Assembly (NCBI GenBank): GCA_015060885.1
Contig: SUXO01000005.1
Span: forward strand, 1-64,000
Direction of reading: 5' to 3'
DNA: 64,000 nucleotides
Source: Bacteroidales bacterium
Lineage (GTDB): Bacteria; Bacteroidota; Bacteroidia; Bacteroidales; Bacteroidaceae
Positions 51,438-61,019 of the stretch are shown here, in pieces. A model generated the notes under the pieces. The model had not been told where the DNA came from. It searched no databases and saw only the letters and a list, made by a program, of their open reading frames with translations. Within the stretch, counting starts at the first letter, position 1. Every line of letters begins with the position of its first letter. A program made the translations under genes and the position numbers.

Positions 51438-51466
51438 CACAACATTCGTTTTAGCTCCTGTGAATT

Positions 51467-52540
51467 ATGAACGGCTTTTCGCAAACCGACAAAATCTATA
51501 TGCAGCGTTGCTTGCAGCTCGCACGTTGCGCCGCGGGTGGAACTTCGCCCAATCCGGTGGTGGGTGCGGTTATAGTATGTGATGGCCGCATAATTGGAGA
51601 GGGGTATCACATACGTGCCGGTGAACCGCACGCCGAGGTTAATGCTGTTAATTCGGTAAAGGAAAATGACAAATGCCTGCTTGTGCGTTCCACCATTTAT
51701 GTTAGTCTGGAACCCTGTTCGCATTATGGAAAAACACCCCCTTGTGCCGATATGATAATATCTTGCGGCATACCCCGTGTGGTGATAGCAATTACCGATA
51801 CCAATTCGCAAGTCAATGGTGGCGGCATTGCCAGGTTGCGTGCCGCCGGGGTTGATGTTGTGGTGGGAGTTATGCGTGACGAAGCCTCTTGTATAAATAG
51901 AAATTTCTTTACATATCACGGGCAAGGCCGCCCGCGTGTTATTCTCAAATGGGCCGAAAGTGCCGACGGCTTTATCGACATCAAGCGCGATGATTCATCG
52001 GTGCCGCCACTGCAAATTTCAACACCGCTCTCACGTGTTGCAGTCCATAAACTGCGTTCGCGTTGCGATGCAATACTTGTGGGTACTCGTACTGCGTTGC
52101 TCGATAATCCCGCGTTGGATGTTCGTTGGTGGTGTGGCCGTTCGCCGTTGAGGCTGGTCATCGACAAGGATAGTTCATTGCCCAAGTCGCTCAAAATCTT
52201 CGACGGTACTTTGCCCACGATTGTGTTTACGGCGAGTCCCGGTAGCTTTATGAATGGTGTGGAACAGGTGGTGCTCGATTTTTCGAGTGATATACTTCCG
52301 CAAATCCTTGCTTTCCTTCATTCTCGCAAGGTGCAGAGCCTTCTTGTCGAGGGCGGTGCCACGCTATTGCAAAGCTTTATCGATGCATCCCTTTGGGACG
52401 AGGCACGTGTCGAGCGCAATCCCTCTCTCTATGCAGGTGGCGGGGTGGCAGCCCCCTCTCTTCCGGCCGCCTTGCGAGTGCTGGAAAGTTCAGTCGGAGG
52501 TAACGAAATTGCGTTTTGTTATCCCAAAAATCACATATAA
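51467..52540 (+). CDS. ribD: Bifunctional riboflavin biosynthesis deaminase/reductase RibD
   Basis: A 357-residue enzyme for two steps of riboflavin synthesis. The N-terminal deaminase (about 1-145) has the zinc-binding HAEVNAV and EPCSHYGKTPPCADMII. The C-terminal RibD_C reductase (about 150-357) has LKWAESADGFIDIK, SRCDAILVGTRTALLDNP and LLVEGGATLLQSF, and uses NADPH. Both activities keep their key residues. It is separate from other rib genes. Length is normal. Confidence 0.95.
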   Translation: MNGFSQTDKIYMQRCLQLARCAAGGTSPNPVVGAVIVCDGRIIGEGYHIRAGEPHAEVNAVNSVKENDKCLLVRSTIYVSLEPCSHYGKTPPCADMIISCGIPRVVIAITDTNSQVNGGGIARLRAAGVDVVVGVMRDEASCINRNFFTYHGQGRPRVILKWAESADGFIDIKRDDSSVPPLQISTPLSRVAVHKLRSRCDAILVGTRTALLDNPALDVRWWCGRSPLRLVIDKDSSLPKSLKIFDGTLPTIVFTASPGSFMNGVEQVVLDFSSDILPQILAFLHSRKVQSLLVEGGATLLQSFIDASLWDEARVERNPSLYAGGGVAAPSLPAALRVLESSVGGNEIAFCYPKNHI

Positions 52541-52595
52541 ATTATAAAATATTATAAATAACGCGCGAAAAGTGGGTGAAACCGAAAAATGTTGC

Positions 52596-52603
52596 TAATT
52601 TTG
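52596..52603 (+). promoter_or_regulatory. Promoter -7 box of the outer-membrane assembly block
   Basis: TAATTTTG is a full match to TAnnTTTG. The leader to the first gene is about 22 nt. From here eight genes run in the same direction to the murI terminator. Confidence 0.62.
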
Positions 52604-52631
52604 TAGATTGAATATCAGTATCAAAAAAACT

Positions 52632-53996
52632 ATGAGAAAAAACATAGCAACATATTTGGCTCTCTTTTCGCTTATTTTCGTTGGCGCATCGTGCAGCAGT
52701 AGCGATGACGAAACAGCAACAACAGGCGGAACTCCTTATGCCTATGCCTACGCATTCAGTATCGGCAATATAAAATCGCCTTTCCACGGTTTTACCGTGG
52801 AGGGGAAGGATACCATTGTGGAAAAAATCGTATCGGGCGATGAGTTCAAGTTTGTGATAGACCAGAAGGCGAAAGAGATATACAATGTCGATTCGCTCAA
52901 ATACGGCACCCGTGTCGACAAGGTCGTTTCCTACCTCTCTTGCAGCGGAGTACCTTTCCGTTACGATGCAGCTTTGGGCTCCTATGCCTATTTTTCATCT
53001 ACCGACTCTGTCGATTTTACCTCACCGGTAAATGTATGTATCACATCGTCTGACGGAACTTACAACAACTATTACACAATTAAACTGAATGTCCACAAGG
53101 TTGACCCTGACCTTATGGTCTGGGATCTTTTCACCGGTGCCGCACTCGACAATATGTCGCCAGTGAAAATATTCGAGAAGGGTGGTGAAATCTATGTTTT
53201 CGGAACCGATGACGCAGGGAATGCTGTTGTTGCCGTGGCGGCTGATGCCGAGGCATCAGCGTGGAACCGCATCACTTTGTCGGCACCTGCACAGTGCGAC
53301 CTCTCTTCGTTGCAGCTGTTCGGTGACAAGTTCTATATGCTGGCTTCGGGCGATGTATATGAGTCGGGCGATGCGCAGGCGTGGGTGTCGGCTTCGACGG
53401 GCAACAGTTTTGTGTCGCTTTTTGCTGTTTCCGATGGCGGAACGAAAATGTGGGCGGCCACTGCCGACAATATCTTCTACACCACCGATGGTGTAACGTT
53501 CTTGCAGTCGGAGCCGCTGTCGGGCGATTTCCCGGTTTACGGTTGCAGTTCGGTCAACAGCACGTTGAGTACCAACGCTGCCATAACCCGTACAATCCTT
53601 ATGGGCTTTACCGACAAGGAGAAGAGCGGCGAGGTGCAGGTATGGAGCAGGCTCTCAAACAGCGGCGAGTGGTACAAATATGAGTTCGGCGACAATAAAT
53701 ATACCTGTCCGCCATTCAAGGGCCTGGCCGTAGTCGGTTACGACAAAGCAATGTATGCCTTTGGTGGTACAGCCGTAATTGGCGATGAAGAGGTGTTGCC
53801 GTTCAATAAGTTCTACATTTCACACGATAATGGAGTGGTGTGGAAACCCTGTACCGACTATGCAGTGTCGCTGCCTGCCGAGCTTAAAGGCCGTGACGTG
53901 CCTTTTGCGGCAACGGTGTCACAGGATAACTATATGTGGATAGCGGTTCCAGGCGCAGCATGGAGAGGCAGAATAAACCGTTTGGGCTTTAAATAA
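52632..53996 (+). CDS. DUF6242 family lipoprotein
   Basis: A 454-residue protein with signal peptide and lipobox (LIFVGASC), then a Ser/Asp-rich linker (SSSDDETATTGG). The N-terminal region (about 35-170) resembles a cadherin- or Ig-like DUF6242 domain, followed by a region of repeated short motifs (for example MWAATADNIFYTTDGVTF) that suggests a beta-propeller. An upstream TTG start was rejected as the ATG at MRKNIATYLAL begins a better signal peptide. Such lipoproteins are found in Bacteroidales without known role; this one heads the block with DUF6089, uppS and bamA. Confidence 0.78.
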   Translation: MRKNIATYLALFSLIFVGASCSSSDDETATTGGTPYAYAYAFSIGNIKSPFHGFTVEGKDTIVEKIVSGDEFKFVIDQKAKEIYNVDSLKYGTRVDKVVSYLSCSGVPFRYDAALGSYAYFSSTDSVDFTSPVNVCITSSDGTYNNYYTIKLNVHKVDPDLMVWDLFTGAALDNMSPVKIFEKGGEIYVFGTDDAGNAVVAVAADAEASAWNRITLSAPAQCDLSSLQLFGDKFYMLASGDVYESGDAQAWVSASTGNSFVSLFAVSDGGTKMWAATADNIFYTTDGVTFLQSEPLSGDFPVYGCSSVNSTLSTNAAITRTILMGFTDKEKSGEVQVWSRLSNSGEWYKYEFGDNKYTCPPFKGLAVVGYDKAMYAFGGTAVIGDEEVLPFNKFYISHDNGVVWKPCTDYAVSLPAELKGRDVPFAATVSQDNYMWIAVPGAAWRGRINRLGFK

Positions 53997-54011
53997 AAGT
54001 TACGCAATTAT

Positions 54012-54713
54012 ATGAGAAACACCTGTTTGTGTAAGATAGTTCTACTGCTTGCCGTGGTTGTCGGTTTTTCGTCTGCAACCAGGGCCGACGACCTCGAATA
54101 CAGAATGGAGGTGGGCGGAATGCTGGGCGTTTCAAGCTACTACGGCGATGCCAATTATAGCGGACTGTTCAACAATATGAACATAATGGGAAGCGTTGCA
54201 GGAAGATACAATTTTAACCCACGAATGGCTTTGAAAGCCAATCTGGCCATTGGCAAGATATCGGGCAACACAGCCGATGGCGACAACCGTTTCCCCGGTG
54301 GCGATATAGAATTCAGCCGCTCGATATACGACCTTTCGGTGCAGTTCGAGTGTAACTTTTTTGCCTACGGCTATGGAGCTGCATACAAGGGCACACGCAG
54401 GCTCACCCCCTATATCTGCGGAGGTTTGGGAGCAACGTTCGCGCCGGAACCTTATGAAAGCGTGTTTGCCGTGAACATTCCCCTGGGTGTCGGCGTTAAA
54501 TATAAATTTGCCCCCCGTTGGAATGCCGGTTGCGAGCTTACGTACCACTTCACCTTCTCGGACAATCTTGATGTCGTGAGCGAGCAGCAGCCGATGCTTA
54601 GCGACCCATACGGGATAAAGAGCAGCGGAATGAAGAACAAGGACAGCTTCTCGTTCTTCTCGGTATTCATAACGTATGATATATTCCCAAAATACAGAAA
54701 GTGCAACAATTGA
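54012..54713 (+). CDS. DUF6089 family outer-membrane beta-barrel protein
   Basis: A 233-residue protein with a signal peptide (about 1-25) and a small beta-barrel pattern ([55 protein letters not shown]). It ends in a strand [17 protein letters not shown]6089 genes regularly stand before uppS and bamA in Bacteroidota, which suggests a part in outer-membrane assembly, though this has not been shown. It is 15 bp after the DUF6242 gene and 25 bp before uppS. Confidence 0.85.
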   Translation: MRNTCLCKIVLLLAVVVGFSSATRADDLEYRMEVGGMLGVSSYYGDANYSGLFNNMNIMGSVAGRYNFNPRMALKANLAIGKISGNTADGDNRFPGGDIEFSRSIYDLSVQFECNFFAYGYGAAYKGTRRLTPYICGGLGATFAPEPYESVFAVNIPLGVGVKYKFAPRWNAGCELTYHFTFSDNLDVVSEQQPMLSDPYGIKSSGMKNKDSFSFFSVFITYDIFPKYRKCNN

Positions 54714-54738
54714 TAAAACACTCCAAAAAGAACACAAT

Positions 54739-55476
54739 ATGAACTATTCAGAACTTGTAAACAAAGAGAATGTTCCCCAACATATAGCGATAATAATGGA
54801 TGGCAACGGCCGTTGGGCGCAAATGCGTGGCCTCGACCGCTCACAAGGGCACCAGGCCGGAGCTGCAACAGTGCGACAGCTTGTCGAGGATGCATTGAAA
54901 CTTGGTGTGAAATATCTTACACTCTACACCTTCTCCACCGAGAACTGGAAACGTCCCCAGGCCGAAGTGGCAGCTTTGATGGCCCTTCTGTTCGAGTCTA
55001 TCGAGGAGGAACTGTTTGTAAAGAATAATGTTGCCTTCCGCATAATAGGCGATTTGGAGAAGTTGCCGCAGAATGTCCGTGAGCGTCTCGAAGCCTGTAT
55101 GGAGCGTACAGCAAAGAACGACAGCATGACACTCGTGCTTGCGTTGAGCTACTCTTCGAAATGGGAGATTGTCGAGGCTGTGCGCAATATTGCATCGCAG
55201 GTAAAGAGCGGTTCCCTTGCGCCCGAAGATATCAATGATGAACTTATCTCTTCGGAACTCTCAACCTCCTTTATGCCAGACCCGGACCTGCTCATACGCA
55301 CCGGCAAGGAGCAACGTTTGAGCAACTTCCTGTTGTGGCAGTGTGCATATTCCGAATTCTATTTCACCGAGGTCCTGTGGCCCGACTTCGACAACGAGGA
55401 GCTCTGCAAGGCTGTGTGCGAATACCAGAAACGTCAGCGCCGATACGGCTTGACCGGTGAACAGGTTAGTAAATGA
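54739..55476 (+). CDS. uppS: Isoprenyl transferase, undecaprenyl diphosphate synthase
   Basis: A 245-residue cis-prenyltransferase that adds isopentenyl units to farnesyl diphosphate to make undecaprenyl diphosphate, the lipid carrier for peptidoglycan and surface glycans. Motifs [44 protein letters not shown] and [13 protein letters not shown] are standard. An upstream ATG that would extend it into the DUF6089 gene was rejected. The stop overlaps the first possible bamA start (ATGA). Confidence 0.96.
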   Translation: MNYSELVNKENVPQHIAIIMDGNGRWAQMRGLDRSQGHQAGAATVRQLVEDALKLGVKYLTLYTFSTENWKRPQAEVAALMALLFESIEEELFVKNNVAFRIIGDLEKLPQNVRERLEACMERTAKNDSMTLVLALSYSSKWEIVEAVRNIASQVKSGSLAPEDINDELISSELSTSFMPDPDLLIRTGKEQRLSNFLLWQCAYSEFYFTEVLWPDFDNEELCKAVCEYQKRQRRYGLTGEQVSK

Positions 55477-55490
55477 TAACAGTAGTAAAA

Positions 55491-58130
55491 ATGAAATACC
55501 TATCGTTTTTAAAGGCTATCTTGGTAATGTTGCCTATGTTTGCAGTGTTGCAGGCATCGGCGCAGAAAACGGTTGTGAAACCGACAATACTATACACCGA
55601 CACCCCCCATACCTACACGATTGGCGGCATCAACCTCACAGGTGTCGACAATTATGAACCCTATGTGATAATAGGAATATCGGGCCTTTCGGTGGGCGAT
55701 GTAATAGAGGTTCCTGGCGATGCCATAACCACCGCTGTAAAGAACTTCTGGAACCACGGCCTTTTTGCCGACGTGAGCATCGAAGCCGACAGTATCATCG
55801 GTGACAAGATATATCTTGGTGTAAACCTGCGCCAGCGTCCCCGCATCTCTCAAATAAACTACAACGGAATGAAGAAGGGCGAGCGCGAGGATATGGAATT
55901 GAAACTCAATCTGCGCAAAGGAAACCAGATAACCCCCAATATGGTCGACCGTGCCACACAGGTAATGAAAAGCTATTTCGAGGAGAAAGGCTATCGCAAC
56001 GCCGACATCTTCATAAACCAACGCCCCGATGTCACAGCCGACAACCAGGTCATTGTCGACATAAATGTTGACAAGAAAGAGAAGGTGAAAATTCACCGCA
56101 TATATATAAACGGGGTAGAAGAGGTGCCTTTGAGAAAGATAAAGTATGCAATGAAGAGCCGTGAAAAGACACGCCTCAATACCCTCTACAATACAATATT
56201 CCGTAAAAAAAGGTTCCTCCCCGAACAGTATGCCGAAGACAAGGAGAATATCCTTTCGCGTTATGCCGAACTCGGATATCGCGACGCACGCATAATTTCG
56301 GACAGTGTGGTGCCATACAACGACAAGAGTGTCGATATATACATAAACATAGAAGAGGGCAACAAATATCACCTGCGCAGCATAAAGTGGGTGGGTAACA
56401 GCGTCTTCTCAACCGCTTATCTCGATTTTCTTTTGCGTCTGAAACCCGGTGATGTATATAACCAGACCGAACTCGACAAACGCCTCTTCACCGACGACGA
56501 CGGTGTGAAGAACGAATACTACAATCGCGGATATGTATTCTTTGAGATACTGCCCATTGAAGTGAGTGTTGAAAACGACTCAATCGACCTGGAACTCCGT
56601 ATGTCGGAGGGCGCACAGGCAACCATCGACAGGGTGCGTATCACCGGTAACGACCGCCTTTACGAAGAGGTGGTGCGCCGTGAGCTGCGTACAATCCCCG
56701 GTAACCTCTTCTCTATGGTTGCTCTCGAACGCTCATATCGTGAGATTGCCAACCTGGGACATTTTAACCCCGAAACCATAAAGCCCGATGTACTTCCCAA
56801 CCGCGAGTCGGGTACCGTTGACATAAACTGGGGCCTGGAATCGAAAAGCAGCGACCAGATAGAACTCTCGGCAGGATACGGGCAGACAGGTATCATAGGC
56901 AAGCTCTCATTGAAGCTCACAAACTTCTCCATGCGTAACCTCTTCCGCAAGGATGCCATACGCCGCGGTATAATACCGCAGGGCGACGGGCAGACCGTGA
57001 CATTGAGCGCACAGTCCAACGGTAAATATTACCAGGCTTACAGCATCTCGTTCTTCGACCCCTGGTTCGGCCGCAAGCGTCCCAACTCATTCTCGGTTTC
57101 GGCCTTTATGTCGATACAGACCGACGTTGCCGACAGCTACTACAACTCGGCCTACTACAACAATTACAACAACTACCTCTATGGCTATGGCAACTACAAC
57201 AACTATGGCTATGGGTATAACAATATGGCATCGTACTACGACCCCGATAAGTATATAAAGATGTATGGCTTCTCCATTGGATGGGGCCGTCGTTTGAAGT
57301 GGCCCGATGACCACTTCTCGCTCTCGGCCGAGCTTAACTACCAGCTCTACTCGTTGAAGGACTGGCAGTACTTCCTCATCTCCAACGGCAATTGCAACAA
57401 CATAAACCTCTCGGTAACATTGGCCCGTAACTCGATAGACAACCCGTTGTATCCCCGTCAGGGTTCGGAATTCTCGTTCCAGACATCGGTTACGCCTCCC
57501 TATTCGCTGTTCGACGGAAAGGATTATGCCTCGCTCGCCAACAACCCCAAGAGCCCTTCGTACAAGGCCGAACTGCGCGACAAGCATAAATGGATAGAGT
57601 ACTATAAGTTCAAATTCCGTAGCAAGACATACACCTCGCTCACAAGCGGCAAGCACAACCTTGTGCTTATGACACGTGCCGACTTCGGTATCCTCGGCAG
57701 TTTCGACAAGAACAAGAAATCGCCATTTGAAACCTTCTATATGGGCGGTGACGGTATGAGCGGAAGCTATTCCTACAACTATGCAACCGATATGGTTGCC
57801 CTGCGCGGTTATGAGAACGGCAGCCTCACCCCATACGGTTACGAGGGTTATGCCTACGCACGCATCGGTCTTGAATTGCGTTATCCCTTTATGCTGCAAC
57901 CCTCTACCACCATTTACGGCTTGGCATTCGTTGAGGGAGGAAATGCCTGGAACGACGCATCGAAATTCAATTTCTTCGACCTTAAACGCAGTGCCGGTGT
58001 AGGTATACGTGTATTCTTGCAGATGATTGGTCTGCTCGGTCTTGACTGGGCATACGGTTTCGACGATGTTTTCGGTTCAACCCAGTACAGCGGCAGTCAC
58101 TTCCACTTTATTTTAGGACAGGAGTTTTAA
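55491..58130 (+). CDS. bamA: Outer-membrane protein assembly factor BamA
   Basis: An 879-residue Omp85 protein, the core of the BAM machine that folds beta-barrel proteins. After the signal peptide (about 1-24) come about five POTRA domains (about 30-420), then a 16-strand barrel containing the surface antigen family motifs, with the C-terminal strand SHFHFILGQEF. A start six codons earlier, overlapping the uppS stop, is also possible. The stretch about 547-589 is an unusual Tyr/Asn/Gly-rich loop (NNYNNYLYGYGNYNNYGYGY). Skp-like genes follow after 17 bp. Confidence 0.95.
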   Translation: MKYLSFLKAILVMLPMFAVLQASAQKTVVKPTILYTDTPHTYTIGGINLTGVDNYEPYVIIGISGLSVGDVIEVPGDAITTAVKNFWNHGLFADVSIEADSIIGDKIYLGVNLRQRPRISQINYNGMKKGEREDMELKLNLRKGNQITPNMVDRATQVMKSYFEEKGYRNADIFINQRPDVTADNQVIVDINVDKKEKVKIHRIYINGVEEVPLRKIKYAMKSREKTRLNTLYNTIFRKKRFLPEQYAEDKENILSRYAELGYRDARIISDSVVPYNDKSVDIYINIEEGNKYHLRSIKWVGNSVFSTAYLDFLLRLKPGDVYNQTELDKRLFTDDDGVKNEYYNRGYVFFEILPIEVSVENDSIDLELRMSEGAQATIDRVRITGNDRLYEEVVRRELRTIPGNLFSMVALERSYREIANLGHFNPETIKPDVLPNRESGTVDINWGLESKSSDQIELSAGYGQTGIIGKLSLKLTNFSMRNLFRKDAIRRGIIPQGDGQTVTLSAQSNGKYYQAYSISFFDPWFGRKRPNSFSVSAFMSIQTDVADSYYNSAYYNNYNNYLYGYGNYNNYGYGYNNMASYYDPDKYIKMYGFSIGWGRRLKWPDDHFSLSAELNYQLYSLKDWQYFLISNGNCNNINLSVTLARNSIDNPLYPRQGSEFSFQTSVTPPYSLFDGKDYASLANNPKSPSYKAELRDKHKWIEYYKFKFRSKTYTSLTSGKHNLVLMTRADFGILGSFDKNKKSPFETFYMGGDGMSGSYSYNYATDMVALRGYENGSLTPYGYEGYAYARIGLELRYPFMLQPSTTIYGLAFVEGGNAWNDASKFNFFDLKRSAGVGIRVFLQMIGLLGLDWAYGFDDVFGSTQYSGSHFHFILGQEF

Positions 58131-58147
58131 TATAAAAAGATATTGTT

Positions 58148-58663
58148 ATGAAAAGATTATATGCATTCGCAATAGTGGCATTGCTTGCAGTGACAGGCGT
58201 GCAGGCGCAGAAATTTGCCCTTATAGATATGGAGTATATATTGAAGAATATACCCGCCTATGAGCGTGCCAACGAGCAGATGTCGCAGCAATCCAAAAGA
58301 TGGCAGAGCGAGATTGACGAGCTTGTGCAGAGTGCCGAAGAGCTTTACAAGAAATACCAGAGCGAGTCGGCCTTCCTCTCCGACGAGCAACGCATAGAGC
58401 GCGAGGAGGAGATACTTGCCAAGGAGAAAGAGGCAAGCGAGCTCAAACGGCTCTATTTCGGTCCCAACGGCGAGCTCTTCAAGAAGCGCGAGAGTCTTAT
58501 GGCACCCATTCAGGACGAAATATACAACGCCGTGAAGGAGGTGTGCGAGGTGAAGAAGTATTCAATGGTCATCGACCGCGCCTCGGCAGCAAGCATCATA
58601 TATGCCACCCCAAAGGTGGATATAAGCAACGAGGTGCTATCCAAACTTGGTTATTCAAATTAA
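58148..58663 (+). CDS. OmpH/Skp-family periplasmic chaperone (copy 1)
   Basis: A 171-residue protein with a signal peptide (about 1-19) and the Skp body: a beta-strand start KFALIDMEYILKNIPAYERA, long helical tentacles (about 40-120) rich in charged residues, and the closing KYSMVIDRASAASIIYA...DISNEVLSKLG. Skp trimers hold unfolded outer-membrane proteins in the periplasm on the way to BamA. It is 17 bp after bamA, which supports the role. Confidence 0.93.
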   Translation: MKRLYAFAIVALLAVTGVQAQKFALIDMEYILKNIPAYERANEQMSQQSKRWQSEIDELVQSAEELYKKYQSESAFLSDEQRIEREEEILAKEKEASELKRLYFGPNGELFKKRESLMAPIQDEIYNAVKEVCEVKKYSMVIDRASAASIIYATPKVDISNEVLSKLGYSN

Positions 58664-58753
58664 ATGGCTACCTTTGTATCCTTGTATATCGGCTGTTGTG
58701 GCATCCGCGCCAAAAAACAGTCTTTCTAATGTAAACCATAAAATAATAATAAA

Positions 58754-59257
58754 ATGAAAAAAGTACTTATTCTATTTTTGATTTTGGCTCCTATGAGCCT
58801 CTTCGCACAGAAGTTCGGTTATGTAAACGCACCCGAAATTGCACAGCAGATGCCCGAATTTACAAAGGCACAGAACGAGTTGCAGACATTGCAGAAACAG
58901 TATGCCGACGAGTTTGAGCGTCTTCGTACAGAACTCGAAAAGAAGGGTGTTGCCTTTGAGCAGGTGAAGGACTCGCTTCCCGCCAATATTCTAAAACGTC
59001 GCGAAGCAGAGTTGCAGGACCTCTACACACGCTTGCAGCAGTATGAGCAGGAGAGCTATCAGAACCTGCAACAGGCACAGCAGACCAAGTTGGCCGAAGT
59101 GAACAACATATTGCAGACAGCTATCCAGGCAGTAGGTCGTGAGGGCGGTTACATCTGTGTTTTCGACATCACAGCCGGCATCCCCTACATAAGCGAGACA
59201 CTTTGCGACAACCTCGATGCAAAAGTCAAGGCAAAGCTTGGTATAAGCGCGAAATAA
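58754..59257 (+). CDS. OmpH/Skp-family periplasmic chaperone (copy 2)
   Basis: A 167-residue paralogue of the upstream gene with signal peptide (about 1-18) and start KFGYVNAPEIAQQMPEFTKA. The helical part is rich in Gln (QQYEQESYQNLQQAQQTKL-like), and the end GREGGYICVFDITAGIPYI is typical. It lies 90 bp after the first copy with no recognisable terminator between. Divergence between the copies points to an old duplication and perhaps different clients or mixed trimers. Confidence 0.93.
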   Translation: MKKVLILFLILAPMSLFAQKFGYVNAPEIAQQMPEFTKAQNELQTLQKQYADEFERLRTELEKKGVAFEQVKDSLPANILKRREAELQDLYTRLQQYEQESYQNLQQAQQTKLAEVNNILQTAIQAVGREGGYICVFDITAGIPYISETLCDNLDAKVKAKLGISAK

Positions 59258-59334
59258 GATTACATACAAAGGCAATGAGGGGGAATAAGAACTATTCCCC
59301 TTTACCTTTTTAATAATATACAAAAAGAGAGAAG

Positions 59335-60081
59335 ATGCGTAAATTCTTGTTTATCCTTCTGTTCGTGCCCGCACTCCTGTGTGCGCAGCCCGCTCAGTTC
59401 GGCTTTTTCAGCTTGAAGGCTGTAATGGAGGAATTGCCCGAATACACCGAGGCACAGAACAATTATAACTCACTCCTTGAACTTTGCGATGCCGAGGTGG
59501 CATCGGGCGAGGAGGTGCTCACCCGCGCCTATGTATCGTTTCTCGACGGGCAAAGCACCTTCCCCGAACCAATCTTGCGTAAACGCCAAAAGGAGTTACA
59601 AGACCTTGTAGACCGCAATGTGGTTCTTCGTGACCAGCTGAAAGTGTGGCTCGAACAGGCCCACGATTCCCTTTTTGCCCCCATTCTGCTCAACGTGGAT
59701 ATGGCAGTAGAGCGTGTGTGCCTGCACAAGGAACTTGCCTATGCGGTAGACACCGACAAGGAGGCCTACCGTTATGTAAACCCCAATTTCGGTGTGGATA
59801 TAACCGAGCTGGTTATTAAAGAGGTTGTGTCACCCGGCGCTCTTCAAGCCGAGGAGGGGGAAAAACTCTTCACAGGCGGCGAGCCTCTTGCCGAGGAGCA
59901 GCACTCCATTGAAGAGGCGGTAGCCGAAGAAACACAGTCTGCCACAGAAGAGCCTGTCGATGAAGAGATACAGTCGCCCGAAGAGGGTGCAGCCAACGAG
60001 GAGAAGGAGGCTGAAAAACCGGTAAAGGTGGATGTCATATTCTACGGTGACGAAACAGAAAACTCCTCTGCTGCCGAATAG
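59335..60081 (+). CDS. OmpH/Skp-like protein with acidic C-terminal tail (copy 3)
   Basis: A 248-residue secreted protein. The signal peptide is about 1-18 and residues about 20-180 follow the Skp pattern: QFGFFSLKAVMEELPEYTEA, a shorter helical region and AYAVDTDKEAYRYVNPNFGVDITE. The last 65 residues form a Glu-rich acidic tail (for example EEAVAEETQSATEEPVDEE) ending in VDVIFYGDE. It follows copy 2 by 77 bp and precedes murI by 42 bp. The tail is not part of the usual family and may mimic nucleic acid, bind basic clients or contact the BAM complex; this is inference. Confidence 0.82.
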   Translation: MRKFLFILLFVPALLCAQPAQFGFFSLKAVMEELPEYTEAQNNYNSLLELCDAEVASGEEVLTRAYVSFLDGQSTFPEPILRKRQKELQDLVDRNVVLRDQLKVWLEQAHDSLFAPILLNVDMAVERVCLHKELAYAVDTDKEAYRYVNPNFGVDITELVIKEVVSPGALQAEEGEKLFTGGEPLAEEQHSIEEAVAEETQSATEEPVDEEIQSPEEGAANEEKEAEKPVKVDVIFYGDETENSSAAE

Positions 60082-60123
60082 CAAAGAGGTTAGGAGCTGT
60101 TTTAAACATAAAAAGCAATAATA

Positions 60124-60969
60124 ATGTCCGGCATAAAAGCACCTGTTGCGCCCGGCCCGATAGGAATCTTCGATTCGGGTTATGGCGGTCTTACAATATA
60201 CCGCGAAATTGAGGAACTGTTGCCACAGTACGACTATCTGTACTTGGGCGACAATGCACGCACCCCCTATGGCACGCGCTCCTTCGATGTGGTGTACGAA
60301 TTTACACGCCAGTGTGTGAAACATCTCTTTGCGCAAGGGTGTCACCTTGTTATCCTGGCCTGCAACACAGCATCGGCAAAGGCGTTGCGCAGTATCCAGC
60401 AGGTCGACCTGCCGGTCATAGACCCCACCCGCAGAGTGCTGGGAATAATACGCCCCACAGTGGAAACCATAGGCGATGTAACGGTGAGCCGTCACGTGGG
60501 TATATTGGCTACCGAGGGTACCATAAAGTCACACTCCTATCCTTTGGAGATACAGAAACTATACCCCGACATAGTTGTCAACGGGGAGGCTTGCCCAATG
60601 TGGGTTCCTTTGGTCGAAAACTGCGAGCATAACAGCCGTGGTGCCGACTACTTCGTAAAACGTCACGTGGACAACCTCTTGTCGCGCGACCCGCAGATTG
60701 ATACCATAATTCTCGGCTGTACACACTACCCGATGCTCATTGAAAAGATAAGGCAGTTTGTGCCGGCCGGTGTCAGGATACTCACCCAGGGTGCAGCTGT
60801 GGCAGCATCGCTTAAAGACTATCTTGCCCGTCATCCCGAAATGGATGCCCTCTGTTCAAAGGGTGGCGGAAGAGTTTTCTCCACAACCGAGTCGGACAAC
60901 CGTTTCCGCGAGCAGGCCTCACGTTATCTTGAACAGCATATCGATGTCGAACACGTAATATTGGAATGA
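60124..60969 (+). CDS. murI: Glutamate racemase
   Basis: A 281-residue cytoplasmic enzyme that makes D-glutamate for peptidoglycan by a two-cysteine mechanism. The first catalytic Cys is in ILACNTASAKAL and the second in IILGCTHYPMLIE; the N-terminal IGIFDSGYGGLTI is typical. It closes the outer-membrane assembly block. Its stop codon lies inside the stem of the terminator. Length is normal. Confidence 0.95.
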   Translation: MSGIKAPVAPGPIGIFDSGYGGLTIYREIEELLPQYDYLYLGDNARTPYGTRSFDVVYEFTRQCVKHLFAQGCHLVILACNTASAKALRSIQQVDLPVIDPTRRVLGIIRPTVETIGDVTVSRHVGILATEGTIKSHSYPLEIQKLYPDIVVNGEACPMWVPLVENCEHNSRGADYFVKRHVDNLLSRDPQIDTIILGCTHYPMLIEKIRQFVPAGVRILTQGAAVAASLKDYLARHPEMDALCSKGGGRVFSTTESDNRFREQASRYLEQHIDVEHVILE

Positions 60970-61009
60970 TAAAGGGGTGAGCATGTGCTCACCCCTTTAT
61001 CATTCCAAT
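60960..61009. terminator. Bidirectional terminator, perfect 24-bp palindrome
   Basis: Arms 60960-60983 and 60986-61009 are perfectly complementary with only TG between; the core AAAGGGGTGAGCA pairs with TGCTCACCCCTTT. It includes the murI stop codon and ends 11 bp before the stop of the convergent permease gene, so it must serve both directions. Confidence 0.85.
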
Positions 61010-61019
61010 TATGTTGTTG

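Noticed and set aside
51385..51466. FMN riboswitch upstream of ribD
   Set aside because: The gap is only 82 bp, too short for the FMN aptamer plus expression platform, and the conserved aptamer segments are missing.
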